Shown here: piece by piece, positions 42,687 through 51,666 of the stretch
Layout: every line of letters begins with the position of its first letter
Numbering within the stretch: the stretch's first letter is position 1
NCBI GenBank assembly: GCA_000415505.1
Contig: KE354427.1
Span: forward strand, 1-59,907
Length of the DNA: 59,907 nt
Source of the DNA: Streptomyces afghaniensis 772
Lineage (GTDB): Bacteria > Actinomycetota > Actinomycetes > Streptomycetales > Streptomycetaceae
Reading direction: 5' to 3'
The notes under the pieces: model-generated
Databases searched by the model: none
What the model was told of the DNA's origin: nothing
What the model saw: only the letters and a program-made list of their open reading frames with translations
Translations under genes and position numbers: made by a program

Positions 42687-42773
42687 CCCTTGGCCCAACT
42701 TGAACCGCAGGGCCCGGGCCCGTCCCTGCCTGCGGTGGCGCGAGACGGGCCCCGGGTGAGGGGCGCTGGTGAC

Positions 42774-43433
42774 TCAGCTCTCCGTGCGCGGGAAGGAGAC
42801 CTCGACGCGCCGGTTCTTCTTGCGGCCGGCCTCCGTGGAGTTGTCCGCGATCGGGTACTGCTCGCCGTAGCCGCGTACCTCGTAGGTGACGTTGGAGTCG
42901 TTCAGCTCCTGGTCCAGGACCTCCTGTACGGCGTTTGCGCGCTGCTTGGACAGGACGTCGCCGTGGGCGGAGGAGCCGAGGTTGTCGGTGAAGCCGAAGA
43001 CGCGGATCTTCGTCGCGTTCTGGGTCTTGATCTCCTCGGCGATCGCGGAGATGCGGGCCTTCGCCTGCGCGCTGAGCTTCGCGCTGTCCTTGCCGAAGAG
43101 GACCTCGGCCTGGAGGGCGAACTTGACGTCGGCGTTGGTGTCTTCCCGGCGTTCGTCGCCGCTTTGGTCTTCTACGACCTGTTTGATGTCGAGGACCTTG
43201 GCGGCGGCCAGGGTGGCGCCCTCAGGGAGTTTGAGGTCGGGGTCGTTCGGGTCGACCTTGACGGGGGCGGAGGCCGAGGCCTCGGTGCCGGGGGGCACGC
43301 TGGGGCTTTCGTCGGCATGGGCCGATACGGCGCCGTAGAGGTTCGTGGCGACCATGACCGAAGCGGCCGTGAGGACCAGGGCGAGGCGTGGTGTCGCCTT
43401 CCGGGTGTGTGTACGGGTCATGACCGGCCTCAC
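42774..43433 (-). CDS. Secreted OmpA-like domain protein of the Tad locus
   Basis: A 219-residue protein starting with GTG overlapping the previous stop; ATG at residue 5 is possible. A signal peptide (to about residue 40, ending SAHADE) precedes an acidic spacer. The OmpA domain (about 105-217) has LFGKDSAKLSAQAKARISAI, RVFGFTDNLGSSAHG, QRANAVQEVLDQEL and the final KKNRRVEVSF. OmpA domains bind peptidoglycan, so it may anchor the pilus machine to the wall. It is the last gene of the flp operon. Confidence 0.87.
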   Translation of the reverse strand: MRPVMTRTHTRKATPRLALVLTAASVMVATNLYGAVSAHADESPSVPPGTEASASAPVKVDPNDPDLKLPEGATLAAAKVLDIKQVVEDQSGDERREDTNADVKFALQAEVLFGKDSAKLSAQAKARISAIAEEIKTQNATKIRVFGFTDNLGSSAHGDVLSKQRANAVQEVLDQELNDSNVTYEVRGYGEQYPIADNSTEAGRKKNRRVEVSFPRTES

Positions 43434-44011
43434 CCGGAGATCTTGATCGTGCCGCTGGAGAACGTCGGTACCTGCAAACTGACCTCGGTGGTGCTCGTCG
43501 GCGGTGCGGGGAACTGCATGAAGACCGGGAGGGTCTGGCCCGCTTCGAGGTTTCCGAGCCCGGTCGTCGTCAGCGGGCGTCCTTCGGTGTCACGCAGCGT
43601 GTAATAGCGCTTTTTACCCTTGGAATCCACGATGGTGGCGCCGCCCAGTGAGGGACCGTGCGCGATGACCTCAGTCTCGTCACCGCTTGTCTGCGGAGGA
43701 ATCACGGCGGACTTGGCTCCGTCGTTCTTCACGGTTCCGTTCACGGTGAGGAAGCCGCCCGAGTCCCTCTGGGCAGAGGTGATCTGGAGGAGCAGACCGT
43801 CCGTGCCCTTGAGTTCGGCCAGGGGCGTCTCCGACTGCCCCTTCTGAGCACTCGGCTTGGAGCCACTGTTCTTCGACGTGGACGCCGACGGGCTCGACTT
43901 GTTGTCGTCCTCTCCGCCGCCGCCGCAGCCGGCCACGCCAAGAGCCAGTCCGGCCGCAACGGTCAACGCGACCATCCCCCTGCGGGCCTTCGCAGTGAAC
44001 CGAATGCTCAT
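43430..44011 (-). CDS. Putative lipoprotein of the Tad locus
   Basis: A 193-residue protein. The signal peptide ends in lipobox VAGC (Cys29), followed by a Gly/Ser/Lys-rich spacer. The C-terminal domain is an immunoglobulin-like beta sandwich of DUF4352 character (LLLQITSAQRDSGGFLTVNG, GNLEAGQTLPVFMQFPAPP). ATG at 44011 has GAAGGAAG ahead. It overlaps the OmpA-like gene. Confidence 0.75.
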   Translation of the reverse strand: MSIRFTAKARRGMVALTVAAGLALGVAGCGGGGEDDNKSSPSASTSKNSGSKPSAQKGQSETPLAELKGTDGLLLQITSAQRDSGGFLTVNGTVKNDGAKSAVIPPQTSGDETEVIAHGPSLGGATIVDSKGKKRYYTLRDTEGRPLTTTGLGNLEAGQTLPVFMQFPAPPTSTTEVSLQVPTFSSGTIKISG

Positions 44012-44045
44012 CTGTCTGCTTCCTTCATCACTCGTCGTTCGCTTG

Positions 44046-44654
44046 TCAGTCGGCCAGATGGACGTCGAAGAGGTCCTCGGGTTTCGGCAGAACATCGAGA
44101 TCGAGATCGTCCGGATCCAGGTCCCAGTTCCGGCCGTCCTTGCACAGAAGCCGCGGGAGTATGTCGGGCTTGGCGTCCGCAGCTGGGGGGTCGAAGTCGC
44201 AGCGGGGCTCGATCACGGCCGTGGCGGACGCGTTCGATTTCCGGTTCGCCTCGCCGGGGACAACGGAGTCCCCCATGGGCTTGTTGGTCTCGACCTCGAC
44301 CGTGAAGCGCAGCGGACCTTCCTGATCGGAGCAGCTGATCACTCGGGCATCGTTCCGTTCGGCGAGCTGATGTGCCCGCCAGCACGACGGACCGAGCCCT
44401 TCGGCGATCCCGTTGAAGATGCCCTGCCACTTACTCGGGTCGAGTACGTCTTTCACCCATGCGCCCGCGAGCTGGTCCCGCCTGTCCTGGGCAGCCGCGA
44501 GTGCCGCCGCGTCGGCTGCGGTCTGGGCGCCGTTCCGATTCGCCGCGGCCTGGCCGACCGCAAAGTAGGCAAACGCGAGGAAGAGCAGGCCCCCCACCAC
44601 CGTGATGTAGATGGGGAAGGCCTGCCCTGCGTCGCCGTACCGGCGAAGTCGCAT
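44046..44654 (-). CDS. TadG-like (TadE/G family) pilus assembly protein
   Basis: A 202-residue protein. A short basic tail and GDAGQAFPIYITVVGGLLFL form the N-terminal anchor, followed by NRNGAQTAADAAALAAAQDR, typical of TadG/Flp-linked proteins. The outside part has several Cys. The pilin-type Glu at +5 is missing, so it is probably not processed like the pilins. It is coupled to flp (TGATG). Confidence 0.8.
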   Translation of the reverse strand: MRLRRYGDAGQAFPIYITVVGGLLFLAFAYFAVGQAAANRNGAQTAADAAALAAAQDRRDQLAGAWVKDVLDPSKWQGIFNGIAEGLGPSCWRAHQLAERNDARVISCSDQEGPLRFTVEVETNKPMGDSVVPGEANRKSNASATAVIEPRCDFDPPAADAKPDILPRLLCKDGRNWDLDPDDLDLDVLPKPEDLFDVHLAD

Positions 44655-44887
44655 CAAGGAGCGACCTTGGCGATCTGCGCCTGAATCTTTCCGAGGATCG
44701 TCTGACCGAGGTTGGTACCCGTGATCGCCAGCACGATCGCCACAACCACCGCGATGATGCCCAGGTACTCGACCGCGGTCTGGCCCTTGTCGCCGGACCG
44801 GCGCTGCATGGCCTCGACGGTGGTGTTCTTCCAGCCGTTCACGCGGACCTTGGTCGCAACAGCCGTCTTCAGCATCAGGTCGCTCAT
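44654..44887 (-). CDS. flp: Flp-type pilin subunit
   Basis: A 77-residue prepilin. A 35-residue leader ends in SGDKG, followed by QTAVEYLGIIAVVVAIVLAI (predicted cleavage Gly35|Gln36, Glu +5, Tyr +6). The mature protein is about 42 residues, standard for Flp. ATG at 44887 follows GGAGGGG; an ATG 13 codons upstream is less likely. It is the first gene of the flp-tadG-lipoprotein-ompA operon, and its promoter holds the 7-2-7 element plus extra half sites. Confidence 0.88.
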   Translation of the reverse strand: MSDLMLKTAVATKVRVNGWKNTTVEAMQRRSGDKGQTAVEYLGIIAVVVAIVLAITGTNLGQTILGKIQAQIAKVAP

Positions 44888-44959
44888 GGTGTACCCCTCC
44901 GGTTTCGGCGGTGCCGCTTTCGACACCAGAAACGTACGGCGGAACGCCCGGTCCGCCAG

Positions 44960-44975
44960 AGGGTCCCAGGGCCCA
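44960..44975. promoter_or_regulatory. 7-2-7 operator-like palindrome upstream of flp
   Basis: AGGGTCC-CA-GGGCCCA, the same element in reverse orientation, 73 bp upstream of the flp ATG. Two more GGGCCCAA half sites lie at 44981-44988 and 44995-45002. Confidence 0.65.
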
Positions 44976-45032
44976 ATCCAGGGCCCAATCGCACGGGCCC
45001 AACGAACTCTTCCCCCATACCGTCACCGATGG

Positions 45033-46010
45033 TCACCCCAGTCCTCGGTGTGAGCCCGGTGCCGTGCCGAGCCACTTCGCCGCGGCCTCGGAGCGGCTGG
45101 TGCTGTGGAGCTTGGCGAAGATGCGGTTGATGTGGTTCTTGACCGTCTTCTCGCTGATGAAGCAGGTGGCGGCGATCTGCTGGTTGTTCATGCCGGACGC
45201 GATGAGGTCCATGATCTCCGCCTCCCTCGTACTCAGTTGGAACCGCGACCTGTCGGGAGCGGCCGGACGGCCACTCGTCCACCCAGACGAAGACTGTCCC
45301 ACATCCGGTTGCACTTGCGAAAGGTTTTCTGGGGAAGTGGGTGGGGGCGGGACGTGCGGGAGACTCATATCGGCTGGTTGAGTGGGTAGTTGGGTTTGAT
45401 TATGCGGCCATGCGGAAGCGGAATTTCCGTATGCATTCGCATTCGCCTGGCCCAGTCCATCCGGTAGCGGCGAGTCCCCCGGAGCCTGGCCGTGGCCCTG
45501 CCCCTGGCCCTGCCGGAGCTGGGCCAGCAGCGCTCCCGCTGCCGTGGGCGTGAAGTGGGCCCTGCCCTGCTTGATGTCCCTGACCGCGTCGACCAGCTGA
45601 CCGGCCGTGAACTCGCCGTGGACCAGGTAGCCGCCCGCTCCCCGGCGGAGGGCCTCCTGGACGATCTCCGACTCCCTGCTGTAGGTCAGCATGACGACCG
45701 GGGCGATCCGCACCAGGTACGGGAGCGCCGAGATGCCGTCCACGCCGGGCATGCGGACGTCGAGGAGGACGACGTCGGGCCGGTGCTGTTGGGCGGCCTC
45801 GTAGGCCTCGCGGCCGTCGGCCGCCTCCGCCACCACCGTGATGTCCTCACGGCCGGAGAGCAGGGCGGTGAGGCCGGCGCGGACCACCGGGTTGTCATCG
45901 GCCACGACGACCCTGAGTCGGCTCGGCTCTGCGGGCTGCGGGAAGTCGAACGGGTTCTGTTGCGGTGGCGGCTGTGAGGCGCCGGGGTGTGGGGTCGTCT
46001 GGTCCGGCAT
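45033..46010 (-). CDS. LuxR/NarL-type response regulator of the Tad locus
   Basis: A 325-residue protein. The receiver (about 32-150) has the acidic pair in VVVADDNPVVR, phosphoacceptor Asp84 in VVLLDVRMPGVDG, and VVMLTYS. A Gln/Gly/Pro-rich linker of about 100 residues follows. The C-terminal GerE HTH has RFQLSTREAEIMDLIASGMN and CFISEKTVKNHINRIFAKLH. It pairs with the kinase directly upstream. It is the best candidate to bind the TGGGYCC-NN-GGRCCCA elements, because NarL-type regulators use 7-2-7 sites. Confidence 0.9.
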   Translation of the reverse strand: MPDQTTPHPGASQPPPQQNPFDFPQPAEPSRLRVVVADDNPVVRAGLTALLSGREDITVVAEAADGREAYEAAQQHRPDVVLLDVRMPGVDGISALPYLVRIAPVVMLTYSRESEIVQEALRRGAGGYLVHGEFTAGQLVDAVRDIKQGRAHFTPTAAGALLAQLRQGQGQGHGQAPGDSPLPDGLGQANANAYGNSASAWPHNQTQLPTQPADMSLPHVPPPPTSPENLSQVQPDVGQSSSGWTSGRPAAPDRSRFQLSTREAEIMDLIASGMNNQQIAATCFISEKTVKNHINRIFAKLHSTSRSEAAAKWLGTAPGSHRGLG

Positions 46011-46071
46011 CGGCTGCCTCCTCTCGTGTCGTGGGGGACGTGTGCGGCGTGGTCATGAATGTCATGGGTGG

Positions 46072-47679
46072 TCAGCCGTGGGGTGCGGTCAGGGCCGCCA
46101 GCGGTAGCTCCAGGCGGACTTCCGTTCCCTTGGGGTGGCCGCCCCGGCCGATGCGGATGCGGGCGCCCACCGAGGCGGCCCGCTCGACCATGCCGACCAG
46201 GCCGAAGTGACCCGCTCGGCGTAGTTGTTCGAGGGTGGTTCCGGGCGGGAGGCCGCGGCCGTCGTCGTAGACGCTGATGCGGAGCAGGTCGCCGTGGACG
46301 CCCGCGCGGACGTCGACCCGGGTCGGGCCCGCGTGGCGGTGGGCGTTCTCCATGGCCTCCGAGGCGATGGTGAGGAGCTGGCGGGCCACGGCGGGCGGCA
46401 CGGGGGGTACGGAGTGGTCACCGGTGGGGCGGTAGACCGCCGAGAGGCCCGTGCGGGCGCTGAAGTCGCGGGTGCGCGCCGCCAGTTCGACCAGTACGTC
46501 CGTGCCCTGGCCGGGGTCCGATTCGCGGCGCAGGTCCGCCAGGAGTTCGCGGGATTCGGCGGCGGCTCGGCGGGCTGACCGGGCGACCAGGTCGGCCTGC
46601 TGCTTCACCAGGGCCACGTCCATGTGGGCGGCGCCCGCCGAGCCCGCCAGACCGTCCGCGGCCAGGGCGACGCCGTGCAGGGTCTTGGCGACCGAGTCGT
46701 GCATCTCGCGGGCCAGTCGGGCCCGTTCCGCGCCGACCGCCTCCGTGACGGCCAGGCGGGCCTGGACCGTCGTCAGGGCCTGGGTGGCCGCGCCGAAGCG
46801 GAGCATGAGGTTGCGGAGGCTGGAGCCGACGGCACCGGCGATGACGCAGAGGCCGGGCAGGAGGGACGACTCGGCGATGCCGGGCTGGGGGTCCTCCATC
46901 GCCGCCTGGATCAGGAGGAGCAGCAGGGCCTGCAGGGAGGCGAACACGGCCGCTCCGCGCCAGCCGTAGACCAGGCCGGCGAGGAGAGGGGTGCAGACAC
47001 TGACGTAGGCGAGGGTGCTGCCCGGGCCCGCCGAGATGAGCAGGAGGGCGCCGAAGAGGGTGTCCGCGGCCAGGAGAGTGGGGTGGCGCAGGAGAAGGGG
47101 GCCGAAGCGTTCCCAGTCCCTGAACAGGACGTAGGAGGTCATGAAGGTGATGACCACGGCCGCGCCCACCAGGCGGGTGGGGAGGCCCTCGTTGGCGTTG
47201 ATGAGGGCCGTGGGGGTTGCCAGGGCGATCATGGCCAGCCGGAAGCCGAAGACCTGCCGGCACATGGCCTGCAGGGCGTTGATCTGGATGGGTATCGCCG
47301 GGTGTTCGGGGGCGGGTTTCGCCCGGCCTTCGGCCGGGACCGGCCTATTAGTCGCACCACCGGTACCGCCGCCGCGGCTTTCGTCGGCGGGTGCGGGTGA
47401 CCCGTGTGGCGGCTGTGCACCGTCGGCGGCCGGACCTCCGTTCGCGGGGACCGGCACGGCCGTGTGCGCCCCGCCCATCGCCCGGCCCACCGCCCCGCCC
47501 ACCGACGCGTCCGCCCGCTCCCACCCCGGCGGCAGCGCCGGTGTCGCCGACGTCACCGGGATGTCGGGGGCGCCTGTGCGGACGTGTGCCGGCAGGACGG
47601 TGCCTGCCGGTGGGGTGGTGATCTCCGGTGTTCTCGGGCGGCGGCGCAGCCGCCCGGTGCGTTCTCCTGTCATCGACAT
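46072..47679 (-). CDS. NarL-type sensor histidine kinase of the Tad locus
   Basis: A 535-residue membrane kinase. Residues 1-130 are Pro/Gly/Ala-rich and probably cytoplasmic. About six membrane helices lie at 140-295. HisKA_3 has AERARLAREMHDSVAKTLHG with His327. The HATPase has SEAMENAHRHAGPTRVDVRA, DDGRGLPPGT and GHFGLVGMVERAASVGARIR. It has no recognised sensor domain outside the membrane, so the signal may be in the membrane or envelope. It is transcribed with the response regulator. Confidence 0.9.
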   Translation of the reverse strand: MSMTGERTGRLRRRPRTPEITTPPAGTVLPAHVRTGAPDIPVTSATPALPPGWERADASVGGAVGRAMGGAHTAVPVPANGGPAADGAQPPHGSPAPADESRGGGTGGATNRPVPAEGRAKPAPEHPAIPIQINALQAMCRQVFGFRLAMIALATPTALINANEGLPTRLVGAAVVITFMTSYVLFRDWERFGPLLLRHPTLLAADTLFGALLLISAGPGSTLAYVSVCTPLLAGLVYGWRGAAVFASLQALLLLLIQAAMEDPQPGIAESSLLPGLCVIAGAVGSSLRNLMLRFGAATQALTTVQARLAVTEAVGAERARLAREMHDSVAKTLHGVALAADGLAGSAGAAHMDVALVKQQADLVARSARRAAAESRELLADLRRESDPGQGTDVLVELAARTRDFSARTGLSAVYRPTGDHSVPPVPPAVARQLLTIASEAMENAHRHAGPTRVDVRAGVHGDLLRISVYDDGRGLPPGTTLEQLRRAGHFGLVGMVERAASVGARIRIGRGGHPKGTEVRLELPLAALTAPHG

Positions 47680-47690
47680 GGTCTCGCCCC

Positions 47691-48578
47691 CTACTCGCCC
47701 GTGACAACGCCGAAGTCGGTGCCCGAGCCGAGGATCAGTCCGGCGCCGAGGAGGAGCATCGTGGCCGGGACCATGAAGGTCGTGATCATCATCGTGGCCT
47801 TGGGAACGGCACGCGCGGCCTTGCGGCGGGCGTTCTGCGCATCCGTACGCCGCATGTCCTTGGCGAGGGCGACCAGCGTGTCGACGATCGGGGCGCCCAG
47901 TTCCTCGCCCTGCTGCAACGCCGTGACGAACATGGCGACCTGCTCGGAGTCGTTGCGGCGGCGCAGTTCCGCGAAGGCCTGGCGGCGGCTCATGCCCAGG
48001 TCCATCTGGCGAAGCGTGATGCGCAGTTCGTCGGCCCAGGGGCCCTCGTACTTCGAGGCGACGCGGTCCAGGGCCTGGCGGAATCCCAGGCCCGCGCTCA
48101 CCACGACCGCCAGCACGTCCAGGAAGTCCGGCAGGGTCCGCTCGATCACGTCCTTGCGGATGCGGATCGCCGCCCAGATGCCGACCTCCGTCCAGAACGC
48201 CCCGAAGGCGAGCAGGAGCAGCGCCACGACGAGCTGGCCGCGCATCAGGAAGACCAGGCAGCCGACCCCGCCGAGAGCCCCGTACACCGCCCGCCGGGCC
48301 GCGTAGCGGTCGATCGTCAGGCCGCCGGGGTTGCCCGCGAGGTCGATCTTGCGTCGGTACTTGGCGACCTGCTTGGGGCCCATCAGGCGCAGGACCGCGG
48401 GGGCATAGCGCATGCCGAGGCGGTCGATGAGCGAGTCCACGGCGCCCGTACGGGTGGAGCCGACCTCCAGGGCGAGCGCGAGGTCGCCGGGGAGTTTGGC
48501 CTCGGCGCGGTACATGCGGATGCCGGCGAAGACGCCCCAGACGCTGAGGCCCATGACCAGTGCGAGAAGAAGTCCCAT
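47691..48578 (-). CDS. tadC: TadC-like type II secretion F-domain membrane protein
   Basis: A 295-residue inner-membrane platform protein with an N-terminal helix (LLLALVMGLSVWGVFAG), the T2SSF domain (FLDVLAVVVSAGLGFRQALD, VTALQQGEELGAPIVDTLVA) and C-terminal helices. It works with TadB and the TadA ATPase. Spacing to tadB is 18 bp. Confidence 0.92.
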   Translation of the reverse strand: MGLLLALVMGLSVWGVFAGIRMYRAEAKLPGDLALALEVGSTRTGAVDSLIDRLGMRYAPAVLRLMGPKQVAKYRRKIDLAGNPGGLTIDRYAARRAVYGALGGVGCLVFLMRGQLVVALLLLAFGAFWTEVGIWAAIRIRKDVIERTLPDFLDVLAVVVSAGLGFRQALDRVASKYEGPWADELRITLRQMDLGMSRRQAFAELRRRNDSEQVAMFVTALQQGEELGAPIVDTLVALAKDMRRTDAQNARRKAARAVPKATMMITTFMVPATMLLLGAGLILGSGTDFGVVTGE

Positions 48579-48596
48579 GATTCTGCTCCGGCCTTC

Positions 48597-49541
48597 TCAG
48601 ACGTCGATGCGGGACAGGCGGCGGATGAGGATGAAGCCGACGGCGTAGAGGGAGAAGGCGATGATGACCGCCCCCTGGCCGAGCGGTGAGCCCGTCATGC
48701 GCTCCAGTGCCCCGTCCTTCACGCCGTTCATCAGGAACAGGGAGCCCACGCCCAGCACCGGCACCGCGTACGAGGTCATGTTCACCTGCGACAGCTGGGT
48801 GCGGACCTCCCGTCGCGTCTCCTTGCGTTCCTCCAGCGTCTCCGTCAGGTTCCGCAGCGCGCTGACCACCTGGCCGCCCGCGCGGTTGGACAGGACGAGT
48901 GTGGTGACCAGGACGACCAGTTCACGGGAGGGGAGTCGGTCCGCCAGTTCGCCCAGGGCGTCGTCCATCGACGCGCCGATCGCCAGTTGGTCGGCCACCT
49001 TGCCGAGTTCCTCGCCCGCCGGGGCCTCCAGTTCCTCCGCGGCCATGCCGATCGCCGTGCGCAGCGCGAGTCCGGCCTGGGTCGCGTTGGCGAGGATGCG
49101 GGCCAGTTCCGGGAGCTGGTTGATGAACTTCTCGATGCGTTTCTGCCGCTGCCAGTTGAGGAACTGCAGGGCCACCCAGATGCCCAGCAGACCGGCCAGC
49201 GGGCCGAAGAACGGGGCCAGGGCCGCCTGGCCGATCAGCCACAGGCCCGCCACCGTGGCGAGCATGTAGACGAAGAACTCGCCCGGGGTGATGTCCAGGC
49301 CGGTGGCCGCCAGGCGGAGTTCCAGTTTCTTGCCGAGCTTGGTGCGCCGCAGGCGGCGGTCGATCCCGCGGAAGTTCCGGCGGCGGCCGCCGACCTGGAT
49401 CTGGCCGGTGGCCGACAGGCGGTCGACGAGCGCCTGCCGCTGCGCCTTGCCCATGGCGTAGGAGTGCAGGCCCATGACCGTCAGGACGCAGGTCAGCAAG
49501 GTGATGCCGGTCGTGAGCGTGATGAGCGTGTGCAGTTCCAT
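48597..49541 (-). CDS. tadB: TadB-like type II secretion F-domain membrane protein
   Basis: A 314-residue protein with an N-terminal helix, two central helices (about 95-130), and the T2SSF domain with LPELARILANATQAGLALRT and VVLVTTLVLSNRAGGQVVSA, then two C-terminal helices. It is the second platform subunit of the Tad machine. It is separated from tadA by 11 bp. Confidence 0.92.
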   Translation of the reverse strand: MELHTLITLTTGITLLTCVLTVMGLHSYAMGKAQRQALVDRLSATGQIQVGGRRRNFRGIDRRLRRTKLGKKLELRLAATGLDITPGEFFVYMLATVAGLWLIGQAALAPFFGPLAGLLGIWVALQFLNWQRQKRIEKFINQLPELARILANATQAGLALRTAIGMAAEELEAPAGEELGKVADQLAIGASMDDALGELADRLPSRELVVLVTTLVLSNRAGGQVVSALRNLTETLEERKETRREVRTQLSQVNMTSYAVPVLGVGSLFLMNGVKDGALERMTGSPLGQGAVIIAFSLYAVGFILIRRLSRIDV

Positions 49542-49552
49542 GGGGACGGTTC

Positions 49553-50890
49553 CTACCTGGCTTCTCGGGTGGCTAGCTGGTCCGCGGACTGGGCGATGCC
49601 GAAGGCCTGGGGAATGGGCTGGCTCGCCATGTAGAGGCGGTCGGCGGTGCGGCGCGGGAGGGGGTGGTACTCGAAGGCGCCGTGGATACGGCCGTCCGCC
49701 GCCATGGGTTGGGCGTTGAAGCGGGCGACCGTGACCAGTCGGTACGGCTCGCTGCCGTGGCTCTCCAGCAGCGCGATCTCGGTGATACGGCGGGCACCGT
49801 CCGCGAAGCGGGTGAGCTGGACGATGACGTCGACCGCGCTGTTGATCTGGTCGTGCAGCGCCACGAACGGGATCTCCACCTCCGACATGGAGGCCAGGGT
49901 CTGCAGGCGCATCAGCGCGTCCTCCGCGCTGTTGGCGTGGACGGTGGCCAGCGAGCCGTCGTGGCCCGTCGACATCGCCTGGAGCATGTCCAGCGACTCG
50001 CCGCCGCGGACCTCACCGACGACGATGCGGTCGGGGCGCATACGGAGGGAGTTGCGGACCAGGTCGCGGATCGTGATCTGGCCCTTGCCCTCCACGTTCG
50101 CCGGGCGGGATTCCAGGCGGATCACGTGCGCCTGCTGGAGCTGGAGTTCGGCCGAGTCCTCGATGGTGATGATGCGCTCGCCCTCCGGGATCAGGCCCGA
50201 CAGAGCGTTGAGCAGGGTCGTCTTTCCGGTGCCCGTCGCGCCCGAGACGATGACGTTGAACTTCGCCTGCACCAGGCCCGCCAGCAGGTACAGCATGTGC
50301 TCGTCCAGCGAGCCCAGGCCGATCAGCTCCTGGAGTGTGAAGGAGCGCGGGAAGCGGCGGATCGTGAGGGTGGCGCCGGTCAGGGACAGGGGCGGGATGA
50401 TGACGTTGACGCGTTCGCCGGAGGGGAGGCGGGCGTCGACCATCGGGTTCGACTCGTCCACGCGGCGGTTGACGGTCGAGACGATCCGCTCGATCGTCTG
50501 CATCAGCTGGTCGTTCGAGGCGAAGCGCATCGGCAGCTGCTCCACGCGGCCGCCGCGCTCCACGAAGATCGCGTCCGGGCCGTTGACCATGATCTCCGTG
50601 ATGGACGCGTCCTCCAGCAGCGGCTCCAGGATGCCGAGGCCCAGCGCCTCGTCCACCACCCTGCGGATCAGCTGCGAGCGTTCCATCGTCGACAGCACCG
50701 GGCCCTCACGGCTGATGATGTGCCCGAGCACCCGCTCCAGCCGCGCCCTGCGCTCGGCGGCGGCCAGCGAACTCATCTCCGCGAGGTCGATCTCCTCCAG
50801 GAGCTTGGCCCGGTAGGAGGCGACCATGTGGCCGTCCTCGCCCCGATTTCCGTTTTCCTCAGGGGTGTTGATGCGTGCTCGCAGGCTCAT
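49553..50890 (-). CDS. tadA: TadA/CpaF secretion ATPase
   Basis: A 445-residue hexameric ATPase that drives pilus assembly. An N-terminal helical domain is followed by IMVNGPDAIFVERGG. Walker A is VSGATGTGKTTLLNAL. The Asp/His boxes include RIITIEDSAELQLQQAHVIR, and VVGEVRGGESLDMLQAMSTG and GSLATVHANS follow. It is a full-length family member. The start codon at 50890 leaves only 16 bp from the TadE-like gene. Confidence 0.95.
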   Translation of the reverse strand: MSLRARINTPEENGNRGEDGHMVASYRAKLLEEIDLAEMSSLAAAERRARLERVLGHIISREGPVLSTMERSQLIRRVVDEALGLGILEPLLEDASITEIMVNGPDAIFVERGGRVEQLPMRFASNDQLMQTIERIVSTVNRRVDESNPMVDARLPSGERVNVIIPPLSLTGATLTIRRFPRSFTLQELIGLGSLDEHMLYLLAGLVQAKFNVIVSGATGTGKTTLLNALSGLIPEGERIITIEDSAELQLQQAHVIRLESRPANVEGKGQITIRDLVRNSLRMRPDRIVVGEVRGGESLDMLQAMSTGHDGSLATVHANSAEDALMRLQTLASMSEVEIPFVALHDQINSAVDVIVQLTRFADGARRITEIALLESHGSEPYRLVTVARFNAQPMAADGRIHGAFEYHPLPRRTADRLYMASQPIPQAFGIAQSADQLATREAR

Positions 50891-50906
50891 GAGTCCGGTG
50901 CTCCGT

Positions 50907-51263
50907 TCAGTGGTCGCGCGGCATCGTCGCGGTCTTGACGGCCGGGTCGAACTCCCAGCCCGGCACGAGGGACGGGATCTGCACCGTGGCCGTGACGGTG
51001 ACCTCGTCCGCGCCGAAGGAAGCCGGGCAGTCGGTTTGATCGGCCAGCCAACTGCTCACCGCCGCCCGGCAGTCCGCCTCGTGCGGCCCGTTCAGCGACG
51101 CGCTGCGCGCTCCCGTCCGGGCCGCCGTGCCCGCCTGCTGGGCCGTGTAGGCGATCAGGCCGAGTTGCACGGCCGCCATGGCGACGAGCAGCAGGATCGG
51201 GAGGAACCCGAGGTACTCGATGGCGACCTGGCCGCGATCGCGCTCTCTACGGACGTACGCCAT
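50907..51263 (-). CDS. TadE-like pseudopilin 1
   Basis: A 118-residue protein. RRERDRGQVAIEYLGFLPIL gives a pilin motif Gly11|Gln12 with Glu +5 and Tyr +6, then a hydrophobic helix. AGTAARTGARSASLNG and two Cys follow in the outside part. ATG at 51263 lies just behind the preceding stop (51265) and is preferred over an ATG eight codons upstream. It is probably a minor pilin. Confidence 0.87.
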   Translation of the reverse strand: MAYVRRERDRGQVAIEYLGFLPILLLVAMAAVQLGLIAYTAQQAGTAARTGARSASLNGPHEADCRAAVSSWLADQTDCPASFGADEVTVTATVQIPSLVPGWEFDPAVKTATMPRDH

Positions 51264-51264
51264 C

Positions 51265-51666
51265 TCACTTCGCCTCCTCGACCGCACCCGCGTGGCCTTT
51301 GACCGTGAACGGGAAGGCGATCGTGCCCGGGAAGAGGACGGGGACCTGGAGCTCGACGTCGGAGGTGATGTAGCCGGAGCCGGTACCTCCGCAGCTCACC
51401 TCGGCGCCGGACCGCCACGCGTCCGACAGCTTGTCCAGTCCCGCCTGCTCGCACTTGCCCGGACGGTCGTACTCCGCCGCCGTCCCTGCCCGCACCGCCT
51501 CGTCAGCGGCGTTCCCCGCGAGCGTGTAGGTGTAGCCCACCAGCACGAGCTGCCACAGCACCACCAGCGTCACGATGATCGTCGGCATCATGCCGAGGAA
51601 CTCGATGGTGACCTGGCCGTCGTCCCGCCGTCTCGCGGACCTGGGCGTTCTCATCACCATTCTCAT
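51265..51666 (-). CDS. TadE-like pseudopilin 2
   Basis: A 133-residue protein. RRRDDGQVTIEFLGMMPTII gives the motif Gly17|Gln18, Glu +5, Phe +6 and a hydrophobic helix. The outside part has AGNAADEAVRAGTAAEYDRP and two Cys. The ATG overlaps the stop of the cpaE-like gene (ATGA). Confidence 0.87.
   Translation of the reverse strand: MRMVMRTPRSARRRDDGQVTIEFLGMMPTIIVTLVVLWQLVLVGYTYTLAGNAADEAVRAGTAAEYDRPGKCEQAGLDKLSDAWRSGAEVSCGGTGSGYITSDVELQVPVLFPGTIAFPFTVKGHAGAVEEAK

Noticed and set aside
21500..42700. Prophage or integrative element carrying the toxin array
   Set aside because: No integrase, transposase, replication gene, attachment-site repeat or tRNA was found. Local duplication explains the pattern.
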